A stretch of 64,000 bases of DNA, from assembly GCF_051020985.1 (NCBI RefSeq), contig NC_135008.1:4526001-4590000 (forward strand). Direction: 5' to 3'. Shown here one piece after another: positions 11,631 through 24,253 of the stretch. Position 1 is the stretch's first letter. Every line of letters begins with the position of its first letter. This DNA is from Nomia melanderi (lineage: Eukaryota; Arthropoda; Insecta; Hymenoptera; Halictidae). The position numbers and the translations under genes are program-made. The notes under the pieces were generated by a model. That model saw only the letters and a list, made by a program, of their open reading frames with translations, was not told the origin of the DNA and did no database searches.

Positions 11631-12737
11631 GTAAGTTGCTCTCATGTTATTCGGTTAATGAATCCGTCCTTATCTCCGGTTTATTTAATTTCCATCTTTC
11701 TTATTATGGTGCCTCTATGTTTATTCATTGTATACATTTCGTAATATTATTTCTACCGTTCAATTTATGCGTTCATTTTCATGGTTATTTTAATTTTACA
11801 AGCAAACCACTGAAAAATGGTAACGTTGAAACGTTAATTGCCGGATTAAAAGAACAGTGATATAAACGCTACACGTTTCACTGATTCCCGGCGGTTAACA
11901 CTCGCGGTTGCGTTCGTTTCTTTAACCGGTGATTCGTTTCGTTGCCTTCCAGTTCGAAAGTATAATCTCATTACAACATTGTATCGAATATTTTAATTAG
12001 CCCCCGAGAACCGGAGGTGCACGCGTCGGGGAACCGGCGGCGGCGGCGGCGCGGCAGTGAAAGCATCGCCGACGATTTTCTCGTGTACGCGGCCAACGAG
12101 CAGGAAGCAATTCCAATGAGGAAATCGGCGATATAATTCCATCGGAAAAATAATAACGCGGGACAGCGATGGAAACCGTTCGATCGGCGAACGCACAAAA
12201 AGCCACCGACTCGCGGCGCTTCCACGCGATTCCTTAATTACATTTCGCATTATTCCGTTCGTCGTTCGCCTCACTTTTAATCGGCGCCAATTAGCCGAAT
12301 CGCGGCGGGCTATAGTACCCGCCGAGCGGAGCGCGATGGAAGGAAGATCCGTCGGATGATTCGCGCTCGTCGAACAGCGTAGTCTCTAAACGCGACAAAA
12401 GAGAGAACGTTGCTAACCGAGATAAGAACGATCGATAGCGGCGCCGCGGCCACTTCCGTTTCACACAATGCAATTAATCACAGTTATTCGTGGCTGTTTG
12501 CCTAACGATAAAGATCTCCGCTGGTACGGTTTCGCTGATGGGAAGAGCGTCTCGCGGCCTATTACGCGCGGACACCTGTCCCCTCAATAGCGCAATCAAA
12601 AATTCAGGCTCGAGGGGGAAGGAATTCCTGTTCCGCGACGCCTAGAGTGCACCGATCCTTCGGTCCGCCGCGTATTCACGCACAGGATCGCACACGAGCG
12701 TGCGCAGCGGAGGCCGTTAATACCTGCGCGGCACGCA
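11631..12737. other. Non-coding region, AT-rich then CpG-rich
   Basis: From 11640 to 11870 the DNA is AT-rich with few CpG; beyond that it returns to CpG-rich composition, including a short CGG run near 12038-12050. Nothing coding is recognisable. Confidence 0.5.
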
Positions 12738-12806
12738 ACCAACCTACCAGCCAACCAAAGCCACCAACCAACCAGCCCGGCCAGCCAGCCAGCCAGCCAG
12801 CCAGCC
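12738..12806. repeat. CCAA/CCAG tetranucleotide tract
   Basis: Imperfect CCAA units pass into about six perfect CCAG units. On the minus strand this reads as repeated Trp-Leu-Ala-Gly and gives a spurious membrane-like frame. The same tetramers occur near 515, 35268 and 55793. Confidence 0.9.
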
Positions 12807-13810
12807 ACACGGACACTGTCCAACTGCGCATTGTTCTCCGGGGAGGCGCTCCCGCTAATTGCGCATTGTATACCATTGTTGCTCTCAGCCGGTTAACTCC
12901 TATCGACCTGCTATCTTTATATAAAGTAACACAAAACAACGTAATTAATTACCAGTCTTCCAGGCATTGTTAGACGATAAATAACGCGGCGGAGCCTACG
13001 TCCAATTAAAATATTCAGCAAGACAAACAACAATGGGACGACCCTCGGCCGTGCACTCGGCCGTCTCGCTTCCTCCCGTTCGCGACGATCCTCGCCGCTC
13101 TTTCTTGCCGCCCTTTTTCTTGCGGCGGATCGCGTACGATTCCTTCCCTTCCGTTTGCTAGTCGACGCTTCTTCTTATCGAGCTATCGCGCGGAGACGAA
13201 TAGCTTCTTTCGATTTACGAGGATCCCCCCAGTGGCCGACGACCGCTCTACGGGTTTTACTACGATGATATTGAAGATTTCGACGGAACATTGAGCCACT
13301 TAGAAAAAAATCAACGACGAACGGAAATAAACGATCGCAGCAACAAGTCCGGCGTTCGCCGCGCGTTCCATGGAATACGGAGTGAACGTACGCGACGAAA
13401 CTGATCCGTCCGATAGAAGAGATCGTTACGCGTGACTCGTAGAAAGCAATCGAACGACCATTGTGTCCCCAATGGATACAAGTGGAACGGCGGAACGAGC
13501 TGCAGCGCGGCGACCGTAATTTAGATTGCTGGGAACATCGAGACCTATTGAATTATACACGCAGCCAGCCGACGGAGGAACCGCGGCAATCGGAAACCTA
13601 TCGATCGCAGACGGAAACGGCCCGAAGGAAACTGTCGCTGAAGACTGTATTGTTAGGCCGTTTAATAATAACTGGCTGAACCGAGTCCAGGTCGAACACT
13701 TTTCCAGGCACTTCTCGCGCTCGTTTACGCGACGCCTAGACAGACGTCTTGATTACAGGTTGCCCGCCGGTTCCCACTTTCTAATGCAACGTATCGCGGC
13801 TCGACGCGGC

Positions 13811-13885
13811 TCGGCTCGGCTCGGCTAGGCTAGGCTAGGCTAGGCTAGGCTAGGCTAGGCTAGGCTAAGCTAGGCTAAGCTAGGT
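13811..13885. repeat. Graded pentamer tandem array
   Basis: Fifteen five-base units in one unbroken register: three TCGGC, eight TAGGC, then TAAGC, TAGGC, TAAGC and a final TAGGT. The order from CpG-containing to TAGGC to TAAGC units is spatially sorted, as expected if variants spread by slippage from different ends. Although TAGG resembles part of the insect telomere word, the unit is TAGGC and the array is short and internal. Confidence 0.95.
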
Positions 13886-15184
13886 GGTTCTTTTTTCTCG
13901 TTCGTTTTGGCCGGCAAGTGAAACTCGAATCACCGGCCGATAAGCAACGAGGCAGACCGCCGTACGTACGCGCGGTTCTGCACGGACCGATCGTCCGATC
14001 GGTTGCGTAAGCGGTGCCCGATCTTATTTTGACAGCAGGTATGCCCGCGCGCGGCGATTTCGAATACAAATATCTTCCGCGCCTTCCGGCTACCGTGACG
14101 AGGCGCACGGATACGTTTCAGCCGGGCCCCGGCGCGACCGGCCCAGGTAGCACCTGTCCCGCCGGGCCGACGGTGATATTTCATAACGCGCCGCGGTGAC
14201 TGATGACTGGATGGAACGCGACACAACGGAAATCATGGGCTATCTCGCCGGCGAGCGGCTGCGAGCTGGTTACGTTGCTTCGAGTTCGGTAGACCCGGGT
14301 ACACGCCCATTCGTACCTGTCGCGGGCTGGGAGCTTTGAGTAATCGAAAATTAATTGTATTATGGTCCGTTTCACGAAGGAGCAGACGCGAGACACACCG
14401 ACAGTCGAAACTGCCGTCCGCTCCATTCACTCCGGCCTACGGACTCGTTCGAGTAATTTCGTTCCCCGAGCGATTCTTTATGGATCGGACACCCGGCGTA
14501 TTAACTGGAACAGTTGTCGTTAGGCTAAGAATGCTAAATCAGTTGTAACAGTTTGTTAACTCCCCGGAGAAGGACGTATTCAGCGACTTTAAAGACCAGT
14601 GCCTGGATCTTGTTAGGCAGCGGATCATTTAGTCCTCTATGGAAGTTTTGAAATGTATTTCCTGGAGACACGTCGGTCTGTTTATCACGCTGCGGATAAA
14701 ACTGCGCCCGCCTCTGGGCTCCTCGAACGTATTACAAGCGTCGATGTCTATCCCTCGCAGCGGAGACCATCAGGAAACAGATCTAATCATCAAAGGAGAC
14801 AGGATACACGCGGCAGAGATTTCCTGTTATGCGTGGTACGCTTTCCAATCAATCCTAATACGAGGCCGGTCTATCCTGGACGATCGGTGAGAAAGTAATT
14901 CGAAGCGGAGCGCGAATTCCCGGCGAAGGAACGCCGGAATTAGCATACCCTCGAAGCATAGCGCGGTGACAGAACCGATTCGCGGCGCGGTGGGTTTTCG
15001 CGGTTGCGCAATTCTCGGTTATCAGAAACAGGCAGACGCGGACGGCCGGAGTAATTGCAGGCAATCGTTCAGGCGGACGCGGGCCGATTCGTTTCCCGTA
15101 ACTGGTCTGAGGGCAGGCGGGGACGGGGAGAGAAGCGAGATGGTTTTCAGCTCGCGAGAGATGGCGAAGGGTTTCGTGGCCTGG

Positions 15185-15213
15185 TCTCTCTCTCTCTCTC
15201 TCTCGCTCTCTCT
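15185..15213. repeat. CT dinucleotide microsatellite
   Basis: CT alternation over about 29 bases with one GC interruption. Confidence 0.93.
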
Positions 15214-15609
15214 TACCGAGGCGTTCCTTCGGTGTTGGCGCGGCGGGGCTCGGCAGCGACTTATCAGCAAGAAATTGCCTTCGAGAAAACAAGACGCCGC
15301 ATTCTCGCACGCTCTAACGACTCCGGGTATATCTTTCAGAGACGAGCGCCGGGGCACCGTTTTCCTCGAGCCCCGTCCATCCAGCGGGGATTCGCCAAGG
15401 ACTGGCCGTTGCTGGACGCATAAACACGTGCGTCCATTATTACACATTAGAGGAAGCCTAAGACTTTCGCGGTCAGCTCCGAGGATAATGTAAATCCGCG
15501 AGCGGCACCGGGCATTGTAACGCGCTGGAACGCTCGAGCCATGTCCAGGCTCACGGGCGGAGATCTCGAACGCGGCTGAGGGATCGCGCAAGCTCTACAT
15601 GCCGCGTAA

Positions 15610-15910
15610 TGTAAGCCTCTTCTTCATCTCCGGTTCGGGGCTCCCTGTCCGCCCCTGTTTCATGCGGGTTCTTCGTCCACTTCCTCCTAGGTCCCTTTTT
15701 CTTCCCGTCTCTTCTTCCGCCGGTTCTTCTTCCCTGCGGTGTCCCGCCCCTCCCGAACCCCTCGCTCTACAGCCACCCAACCATCTTCTTCCACGTTTCA
15801 CTCGATTTCTTCTACTAGGCCCTATCCTCGTCTCGCCCCCCACCCCCCGGCGCCGATCCCCGTCCTCCTCGAGGGGGCCCCATCTATCCTCCTCCTTTCC
15901 CAGTTCTCCG
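15610..15910 (+). repeat. Pyrimidine-rich block
   Basis: About 300 bases strongly biased to C and T on the plus strand, including two C6 runs split by one A at 15836-15848. The G-rich complementary strand could form a quadruplex there. The bias creates a Pro/Ser/Leu-rich spurious frame. Confidence 0.65.
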
Positions 15911-16137
15911 CTCGTCTCAGCGGCTGGCCGCGTTATTTATTGCCGGCAGCAACGGCCGCAAAACTTTAAAGCCCATACACGCGTGTACACTTTCTGCGTA
16001 CGGCTTTTTACACCGTGCATTACAATGCTCGCGCATGTACGCATTATACTGTCCGCGTGATTCATTACCGGCCGATCCTCTGCGGCTGCTTAAGAAAATA
16101 CGGAAACTATAATTGCGCGAGACTTATGATGCCCCAG

Positions 16138-16161
16138 CCGACCGGCCGGCCGGCCGGTCGG
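16138..16161. repeat. 24-bp perfect palindrome
   Basis: A perfectly self-complementary 24-base sequence built from CCGG units and ending in TCGG. It is entirely GC-rich apart from one A and one T. It could extrude as a cruciform or serve as a dimer site, but a simple CCGG tandem run is palindromic automatically. Confidence 0.9.
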
Positions 16162-17885
16162 TGCTACGGGCCCCAGCGCGCGGACCGAGCGAACGCTAGC
16201 CTGGCCCCTGCCGTTGGAAACACGCGCGCACGCGTTAAGGGGGAAAGAGGATTCTCTATGGGGCCCAGCGAGAGCGTTTATGATCGCCGAGAAACTTCGC
16301 GAGATCATATCGCCGGATCTCTTCATCCGTAGAGCCGTGCTCCCTCCATTGAGTCGTCCATTGTCGTTGATCGTGACAGTGCGTAATTGTCGGTGTTTTA
16401 TTGCCGGTTGTAAAGTAATCAGCCGGCTGGAATGTTTAGTATTTAATACCCCGGGCCGGATGTATCGGTGTTCGTGCGTGCAACGGCACGCGCACGCGCG
16501 CCCGCCGCGGACCTTGCGCGCGTTCGGTACGAAAGTTAGCCGTGCGCCTCCGTAGGATAGTCGTTTAGACGGGAAACGGTGATTATAGATAAATGTGAGC
16601 TTAATGGCCGCTATAATTGCGGCTAAGCGCAGCCCGTTATTACCACGAGGAACGGATTTCGGACGACAGGAGAAAAGGACGCTCATTCCGCGGCCGTCGC
16701 TTCTCTTTTTAGCGTGCGTCAACTCCTCCCGGGACGAACGGATCGTACGATCGTCGAGTTTGCGCTCGCTATTCTTCGAAACGGAATTAAAGATCCCTCC
16801 AGAGGAATGGAACGAGGATTCGAATTAAAACGTTTTCTCCAATTAGCTGGAAAGCTTTGAATGACTTTATATGTCCAACGCGGACCGACTGATTTCCAAC
16901 TCGTACCACGGTAGCGATTCCAAGAGAATATAGTTGCTAATTCTGTGAACGTAGCTGGCAACATTGGCAATGATCAGCGAGGCCCGAGACAATGCGTCTC
17001 GCTCTCTCCTCGTTTCTAATTACACGAACTCGACGACGCTTACTCGGCTAGAGCAACAATGTACAGTCTAGCGATCCTTGATCGGTTAGTCGGCAACATT
17101 CGCAGAAATCAGTTGGATCCCGCAAGAAGCGATCCACTTCTGTTTCAATAGTATCTCCGGCGATCGACAAGAAGTAGGTAGAATGTATGATCGTTACGGT
17201 GATACAATATCGAGGACTCGGCGAGCTCCTTAATGAAGCAAACTCCGCCGCTTGCGAAACGTCCGCGCGCAATCCACGCAGGCCTCAAACCTATCCCTAA
17301 AGCCATCTCTGCTAATCCGCGATCTTATATCCCTCCGCTCGCTCTTTCTCGATAGGTTCACGAGCCCCGTTAATCGCGATCATAATTTACAACATTGGGA
17401 TCACACGTGTCTTTAGCAATTCTTCCCGGCTCTAGATCTCCTCGCGGAGCCATTCACAACGTCGAGCGTTCCGATACTTTCATTCATTGTTGCATCAAGT
17501 TCGGAGCGTCCGGAAAGCATGCGGAGCAAAGCTTTCCACTAAATCTTACCCAGACGCAACGGAGACGACGAAGCGGCCACGCGAAAGATGAAAGTAAACG
17601 CATATGGCACGCACGAGGCCCGATAAATCCACGGGAATGACGGCTCTCCCAGAAATTCCCTTTCATCCGAGGCTTCCCTTCGCCGCGGTAGCGTGATTCT
17701 CGAGGATCACGGAACACGCCGGCCCACGGCGGCGACACGGCCTCTCATCCGAGCACGATCTAGCCCGCGGATAAGTCGCGGCTGATCTCTCCGATGTTAC
17801 GTGGCCGCAGGTACGCACACACGTGCTCACGCACCGTATCTGCCTGTCTATCCGATTCTTTCTTTCACTCCGTTTCTCTTGCCGT

Positions 17886-17927
17886 CCGTACGTCCGTCCG
17901 TTCGTTCGTTCGTTCGTTCGTTCGTCC
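17886..17927. repeat. CGTC/CGTT tetranucleotide microsatellite
   Basis: CGTC units followed by about six CGTT units. On the plus strand it reads as Ser-Val-Arg-type repeats in open frames, which are therefore artefacts. Confidence 0.92.
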
Positions 17928-19074
17928 GCGCGTCTGGCCGAGTCATCAGCATTGCAGTCAGGTGCCGCTACTTGCACAACCGGGCGGATTCCATCTCGGG
18001 AGCCGGATGGAGGAGACCGAGCGGGTACACGCTGCGCTCGGACGAGCGTGCCACGCTGCTAGCGAAGCGGTTTCTATTTTCTGCCATCTCGGTATTCGCG
18101 CGGCCGGCCGATTTCATCGGGGCGGCCTCTAGCCCATGTCGATTTATAGTATCGCGGCCCATTAGAGATAATTGTTAGGGCACCGGCCGAGGAGCGGAGC
18201 GCACCGAACACGACGTACACCCGTTTTTCCCCCTAGCGGTCTGTCTAGCCTCGGCTACCAGCCCGTCCCTGCTCGCTTCGGCGAAGTGTCCGCGCAGCCT
18301 GCTTTATTATGTGTGAAATTTTTCTCCCCGCCGTTCGCCGTCGGCCAGGCGTCTCCGTGCACGGGGCCCGGTCGACCCGGAATGTCGAACCCTTTGATTA
18401 AATTGTTGGCATAAAACGCGCGCCGCGTTTCTTTCGTCAACGGGTTGCTACATTGTTGGTCTCGAATATCCATTAATACAGCCAATGTTCGAAAAAGTAG
18501 TCCTGTCATTTAATACATTTACGTACGCCGCTGCCACGGTACCCGCGCGCGCGGACCTTATTCGCCGCATTCCGCCGACACATGGAGGAGACGTCGGCTA
18601 CGAATAAACAAGTCGCGACGAGAGGGAGCAACGCGGAGTTTAGTTTTACCGGGGCCATAACAAGAAGCGGCGAGATCGGAGCGGTAGCCCTTCTAATTGC
18701 AACGAACTTCGGCTCGCGATCGCATCCCGGTTTTCGTGCGACCGTTTAATACATTTAGGTACGGGTCTATATCCATTTTCAAGTCTACTGAACCAACGCG
18801 CGCATGGTCACCGACCCACTAATCACTAATTTCTTACTATTACCGCGCGAGGGTTGCTTCAATCCCGATACCGTGTACACTCATAACGCTGAGCAGCCTA
18901 AGAACCCGGGACCGTTTCTTCCCCTCCTCATTACGTATTCCCGATTGCCGGCATTCCTCCGATAAGCGACAAAATGAGGAGCGTTGAAAGCGCAGCTCCG
19001 CGGGCGCGGCTAATTTCATCGGATTATACAGCCGAGGGATTTCCACCTCTACCGCGTCCCGTCACGCTCACCCA

Positions 19075-19129
19075 CTCTCTCTCTCTCTCTCTCTCCTTCT
19101 CTCCCTCTCTCTGTATCATTCTCTCTCCA
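19075..19129. repeat. CT-rich microsatellite
   Basis: A CT run of roughly 20 bases continues as imperfect CTCTCC and CTCCCT units, then a further CT run after a short interruption. Purely simple sequence. Confidence 0.9.
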
Positions 19130-22051
19130 TCTCACTCCCGTTTTTCCCGACCAGTTTTGTTCTGGAAACCGTCAAGGGCCGCGGCTCGGACGGAAAGAGT
19201 ACACAAGACGGATTTTCCGGCGGTGTGTGCGCGCGCGCGTGTGTTTAGAAAACGCGGAGGACGGTTTCGTGGAAGCACACGATAGAGAAGTCGCAATATC
19301 TGGGTAGGTTCGTTTCAAAGGTGAATAACGGGAAGTCGTAATGCCCGGTTGTTATTTCGTTATCGTTTATTAGTTCGGCCATTCGATACAGTTTCTCCCA
19401 GAATTAACGAGAATTTGTTGACGATCGCGATACAAGAGGCCGCTCGCAGATGCGCGCCAATAAGGAATCCCATTTTACGATCATCGCGCACGGTTGCCCG
19501 TCTCCGTTCCTCCCTCGTCGCCGTCCCGCGCCCCGCCGGTGCCATTTCTCTACCGGTTTCACCTCGTCTATCCCGCGAAACGGTCTCGCGCGCTCCCTCC
19601 ATTTCCATTCATCCTACTTATCTATTTATCTCCGCTTTTCGTTCCTCTTTTCCTTTCCCTCCCTCCGCCCCCCCCCAACCTTTCCCCGGGTTCCCTCGTT
19701 TTCATTATACACGTTCAAGGAATGTTTGCCTACGATGCTCTTTTCCCCCCGCATTAGTTTATTACCAGTCGGGGAAAATTATCTAAATTACACCGGGAAT
19801 TTATACGAACGCCACGCGTTACGAGGCGAGCACCCGGTCTGGCGGGGCTTGGGAGGTGAGGAAAGGGGACGAGAAATAAAAAAAAAGAAAGAACCGACCG
19901 AAGGAGACCCGACTGACATTTCTTCTCCGCCAGTCGGACCGGAACGGGTCCTCCGGATCCCACGGAAAAGTGAATCGCGTTGTCGTCATTAGGATTAATA
20001 AGCCGGGCAGGATGGAATTGCGTAAGATTAATACGGATGTCGAGACTGACACGGCCATCAGCAGTCCCGACGACGTTATCTCGAGCCGTGGCGAAAACCC
20101 GATCGAAAAAAAAGAGAAAAACGAGGCAGACCGTGTTCAGGGAAAAACGGGGCGGGCTCCGTCGATTTCTTCGTCGGTGCGGGACGAAACGCGCCGCGCG
20201 GCGTCGCGTTTGCCAATACCCGAGAGGCTCGACACGGTTCTCGTTGCAAGGATAATATAACGCCGGCGAGAAGGAATTCTTTCGATGTCTTTCAATCTTC
20301 CATTTTACGGCCGCGATTGCTTTGAGAAATCGGAGAAACGAGAAAAGAGTATACCGTGCATGTATTTACGACTGCCCGACCGCGACGGGGTTGACAGCTG
20401 TTACGTCTACAGCCGCGTCTCCCGGTTTTTCCGCCGGGAAACGCACCGTAATTCGTTCGACCAATTAGATCGAAACAGTTCCAGCTAGTGCCGACGATGA
20501 GAATTCAACGACAAATACTTCCTCCGCCGATGCGCTACCTGAGCCGGCAACCTACTCGTTTGAAACTCTCGCCGGCGCGCGGACACTTCATACTCATCAG
20601 TCACACGAGATTAACTCGCCGCGAGACGCATAGGTTATTGCGTCCTACGCAACGCAGGAGGATTGCGTCCGCACGAGATCCTCCGCGTAGAAGCTGTTTA
20701 TATTCCCCGAGTGGGCTAAGGAGTCTCCTCTGTTCTCCGTGGAACGGTGAACGCTCTCGACTATTTCGGGAACAAAAGTCACGGGGATCGACGCTTACGA
20801 AACGGCTCGGAACAACGTCGCTTTACACGCACGTCTCGTCATCTGGAGGATGTCTGACCCGATTAGAGGAATCCGAAGGGAAACTTTCGCCTCGGAACCT
20901 TCGGCCCGGCGAGTTCCCCACGAGGCTATCGGAGCTGGAAGGAGGGAAGCACGGAAGCGTTTAGGTACTGTGTTTACGCGAACGACAGGACGAAACCGGG
21001 AGACGGAAGCGGCTGCGTGGAGTGCATCACTCGTCGCGCGAATAGACACCGCGTTTCGGCGCTCTGGAATCGTCCCGCTCCGAGCGGCGCAAAGATGCGC
21101 CTGGGGGAGAGACAGCCAGCCCCACGGAAGGGAGGAGTATCAATCAGTCGTCGCTCCTTTACAACCGGCTCGGTCTGCGAACCGTAAACCGACCAGTTTA
21201 AGAGAATTGTTACGCTAAGATCGCCACATGGCTCCGTGCGTGCGCCGAGCCACCGCGCGCCTGGTCTTTTGAAGTGCCACGGAGGAAAATAGGAAAGCAC
21301 CGCTTTCTATGGCCACTTGAATATTACTGTCAGCCGGCCGGCGGATAACTACCAGAACAACGCGCGCTGCTTTATGTGTACCTCACAATGAACCCTCGAT
21401 GTACGGTGCACTTATGATCTTAAGGCTTCATTTGCCGGAGGTATTTCGAAAATTAATGAACAATCGAGGATCGTTGAACGGCGCAGGGGATTCGTACTCG
21501 AGATGGGACTTCTGGGTTTATTTCTGACGTGACAGGGTCATTAAGAAGGTTTTTGATAAGGTTTATAGGATTCGTTGAAATATCGAGGCATCTCGGTTTC
21601 ACTTAACCGCGAGACACACCGCGGCCAATAAGAAACGTTTCTACATCAATGTCCTGGAATACATATATTAATCATTCTTATCTGGAATTCGTTCTCCCTT
21701 TTTCTTGCGTAAGGATCTGGTTTTAAAGACTTAATAGAGCCCGAGACGAACGATCCCGCTGCTCGTTTTCGTTTTCGAAGCTTTATCCGCGTCAATTACA
21801 CGGAAAATGATATATACTCCGCAGGGTACGCGATAGCGAGGCCAAGAAGGTGTTCATTATACCCGGCGGCCGTCGAAAAAATCCGTAATTGATTCGCGAG
21901 TTTCGCATGATTTATATGATTCGCGCGGTTCATTAAGGAAGCGTCGAATAACTCGGCGCGGTTCTAGGCGCGACTGGACGCGTGCGATCCCAGTCGCCGG
22001 CTTGAATACCATTACGCGTCGCTTGAAAAGAGTTTTGTTCTTTCTGTCGCG

Positions 22052-22063
22052 CTCGCGCGCGAG
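22052..22063. repeat. 12-bp GC palindrome
   Basis: CTCGCGCGCGAG is a perfect palindrome within a run of alternating C and G. Such alternating GC can adopt Z-DNA, but it is short. Confidence 0.6.
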
Positions 22064-23166
22064 GGCTCGCGGGTAAACGTGTTCCTCACGGGCGCAAGGG
22101 GGATTCGCATGCAACGAAGCGACGTTGCATCACTGGACTCGCCACGGCCTTATACGTTTCTTTGACTCCGGTGGCTTCCTACATCTCCTGATAACGTGCT
22201 TATAAGGCTCGATCTTCGAGAAACCCGGCGGATCCGCGGCCGCCGGCCACCGAACGCTTTCCAGGATTGCTACAATTGTAACTTCCGATTTCTTTCGAGC
22301 GGTGTCTTATGGAAACTCGTCCTAGGGACGAGCCGAGAGGCGACCGGCGACCGGCGGACAGGACAGCCGGATGCTTTTGTAAAAGTAAACGCGGACGCAC
22401 CTGTACCCGGGATCACCTTAACCGTAATGGCGGACGAAAACCGTAGACGCGGAGGAATGTGGGCGAAGAGAAATGCGAGGCACATTGTTACGATAATGAG
22501 TGCCGGCCGCCGCGAAGGAAATGGGCTTCGACGGATAGACTCGTCGCGCGGTCCATTCCGATTCAGCGGGCTTCTAAGAATAATCGAGGCTCATCGCGAT
22601 ATACCGCCGCCGCTTCGATATAGAGCCAGTAAACCGAGAAGCATAATGCGCGAGAAGTTTTTGTCGTGATATCTATTCTGGTTTAGAAACTTTTGCTCCT
22701 TATAAGCAGGAGGAATCTTCGACCGCGATCGAGCGGAGAGCCGCGGCGTTCGCGCGCGGAGGTAACAGCCGTCATCTCGTCCGACGGCTAACGGAGGAAA
22801 TTCCACGACTATTAGTTTTATTTGCATGCGTAGAAAAGGAAGCCAGGAGGTCCAAAAAGATGTGAAAAGAAAGTTATTTATGACGCCGAGTCCACCGGCT
22901 TCTAATCATTACTGTTAGAAAACTAATGGAACATCTGGCTAACTGTCCTCGCGGGGAAATTAAGCGCGGAATCATTGTATATATTTGCGCGTTTCGTTGA
23001 AAGTCTACGCTGCCAGGTAATACGTCTTTGATCGAAATGTCATACGAGTAACGGTCGCGGCGCGCAACCTGCAGCGAAGCGATAGTAATCGCAATAACCG
23101 GTATATTATTAAACTAAACAAGGTGGATCGAATTTTTGATTCGTCGACGCGGCGTGCGCGCGCGAT

Positions 23167-23196
23167 GGGAGGAGGAGGAGGAGGAGGAGGAGGAGG
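23167..23196. repeat. GGA trinucleotide microsatellite
   Basis: About ten GGA units in one block. The two strands give poly-Glu and poly-Ser/Leu spurious frames. Confidence 0.95.
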
Positions 23197-24232
23197 CGAG
23201 ACGCGTTCCCAAAGAAGGACAGAGGATTAAAAGGCAACAGGAAGGACTCGAGAGCCGGCCGAGTCCTGCCGTTGCCGGCTTTCCGCGGCGAAGTTGTTCC
23301 ACTGTCGTGGAGCCGCGCGAAGAGAGCTGGAAGGATATCTGGCAGACACATTTCTACGGTCGGCAGTAAAGCCGGCTAACAGTGGCGCACCAAAGTAAAT
23401 GTTATAACAAACACGGTGAGCAGAGGCCACGACGCCCCGCTATTTAACATTATTTAGTTTGCTTTGTGGACGTTTAAACAGTGCCTGCCTACTTTTTGTA
23501 TGGATATTTGATGTGCCTCGGCCGGCCTCGAACCCTGTCTGTATGTATAAACGAGGATCACGCGTGTTTGTTTTCTAGGAGGCGCTGGCGAGGCAAGGAT
23601 GGCCGAATCGTTTCGTATGCAAGCGACTATGTGCACGGCAACCGCGACTTTTCGCCATCGCGCGATCCTTCAAAAATGTCACTCATCCTCGTACCCGTGG
23701 AATCAAAGGTTCCCTCTACAGTCGGGATCGATAGAAACATGGAGTTCCAAGAAGTTACATGTACATTGATTCTATCCCGATACGAATAAAATGAACGTTA
23801 CATCAAAAGAAACAGTAGCAAATTTCTGTTTCCTATTATCCTCGGGACGCAACAATAATAACGATACTCGAACAAAGTATTCGCATAATTAGTCTGGATA
23901 CCGTAGAACGGGCTATCAACGATGTTATGCCAGCTCCATACCGTTCTCCGTTTCGCAACGCGCGATTTTTCCCCGTCTTAATAACAAATACCCGGTCGTG
24001 TGCCAATAATATCGCGGACATTACGCGAATCGACCGCGGCGAGCAGAAATTACGACTAATGAAATTAGTCTCGTATTCAGACAGACGGGCTGGATATTAG
24101 ATCCGATATTATTAGGCGGAAACGGGTAATCCGTTGTATTACCGAGCGCGGTATCAATTAATAAATTCACCGTAACGCTTCATTTACCGTTAATTCCATC
24201 GACGGTGAACCGCTGGGAAATCGCGTCTCCGC

Positions 24233-24253
24233 GGGAGGGTGGGAGGGGAGGGG
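24233..24253 (+). other. Compact G-quadruplex motif
   Basis: Five G-runs of three or four bases separated by single A or T residues within 21 bases. This fits the consensus for very stable parallel quadruplexes with one-base loops. The arrangement is similar in kind to known promoter quadruplexes. Function is not shown; it sits in non-coding DNA between CpG-rich and AT-rich patches. Confidence 0.75.

Larger units (their letters stand above)
13886..24230. other. Non-coding CpG-rich region
   Basis: No gene is recognisable over about 10 kb. Named elements inside are CT runs near 15185 and 19075, a 24-bp palindrome at 16138, a CGTT run near 17886, a GGA run near 23167 and pyrimidine-rich blocks at about 15610-15910 and 19490-19690. 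Frames of up to 210 codons occur on either strand but overlap each other and are Arg/Pro/Ser-rich. Confidence 0.55.

Noticed and set aside
12596..12939. Trp/Leu/Gly-rich minus-strand frames resembling membrane segments
   Set aside because: Produced entirely by the CCAA/CCAG microsatellite.
13811..13885. Interstitial telomere repeat
   Set aside because: The unit is TAGGC/TCGGC/TAAGC, not the insect TTAGG word, and the array is only 75 bases.
16090..16722. 210-codon minus-strand frame
   Set aside because: Arg-rich translation across a GC palindrome and low-complexity DNA; several overlapping frames open on the other strand.
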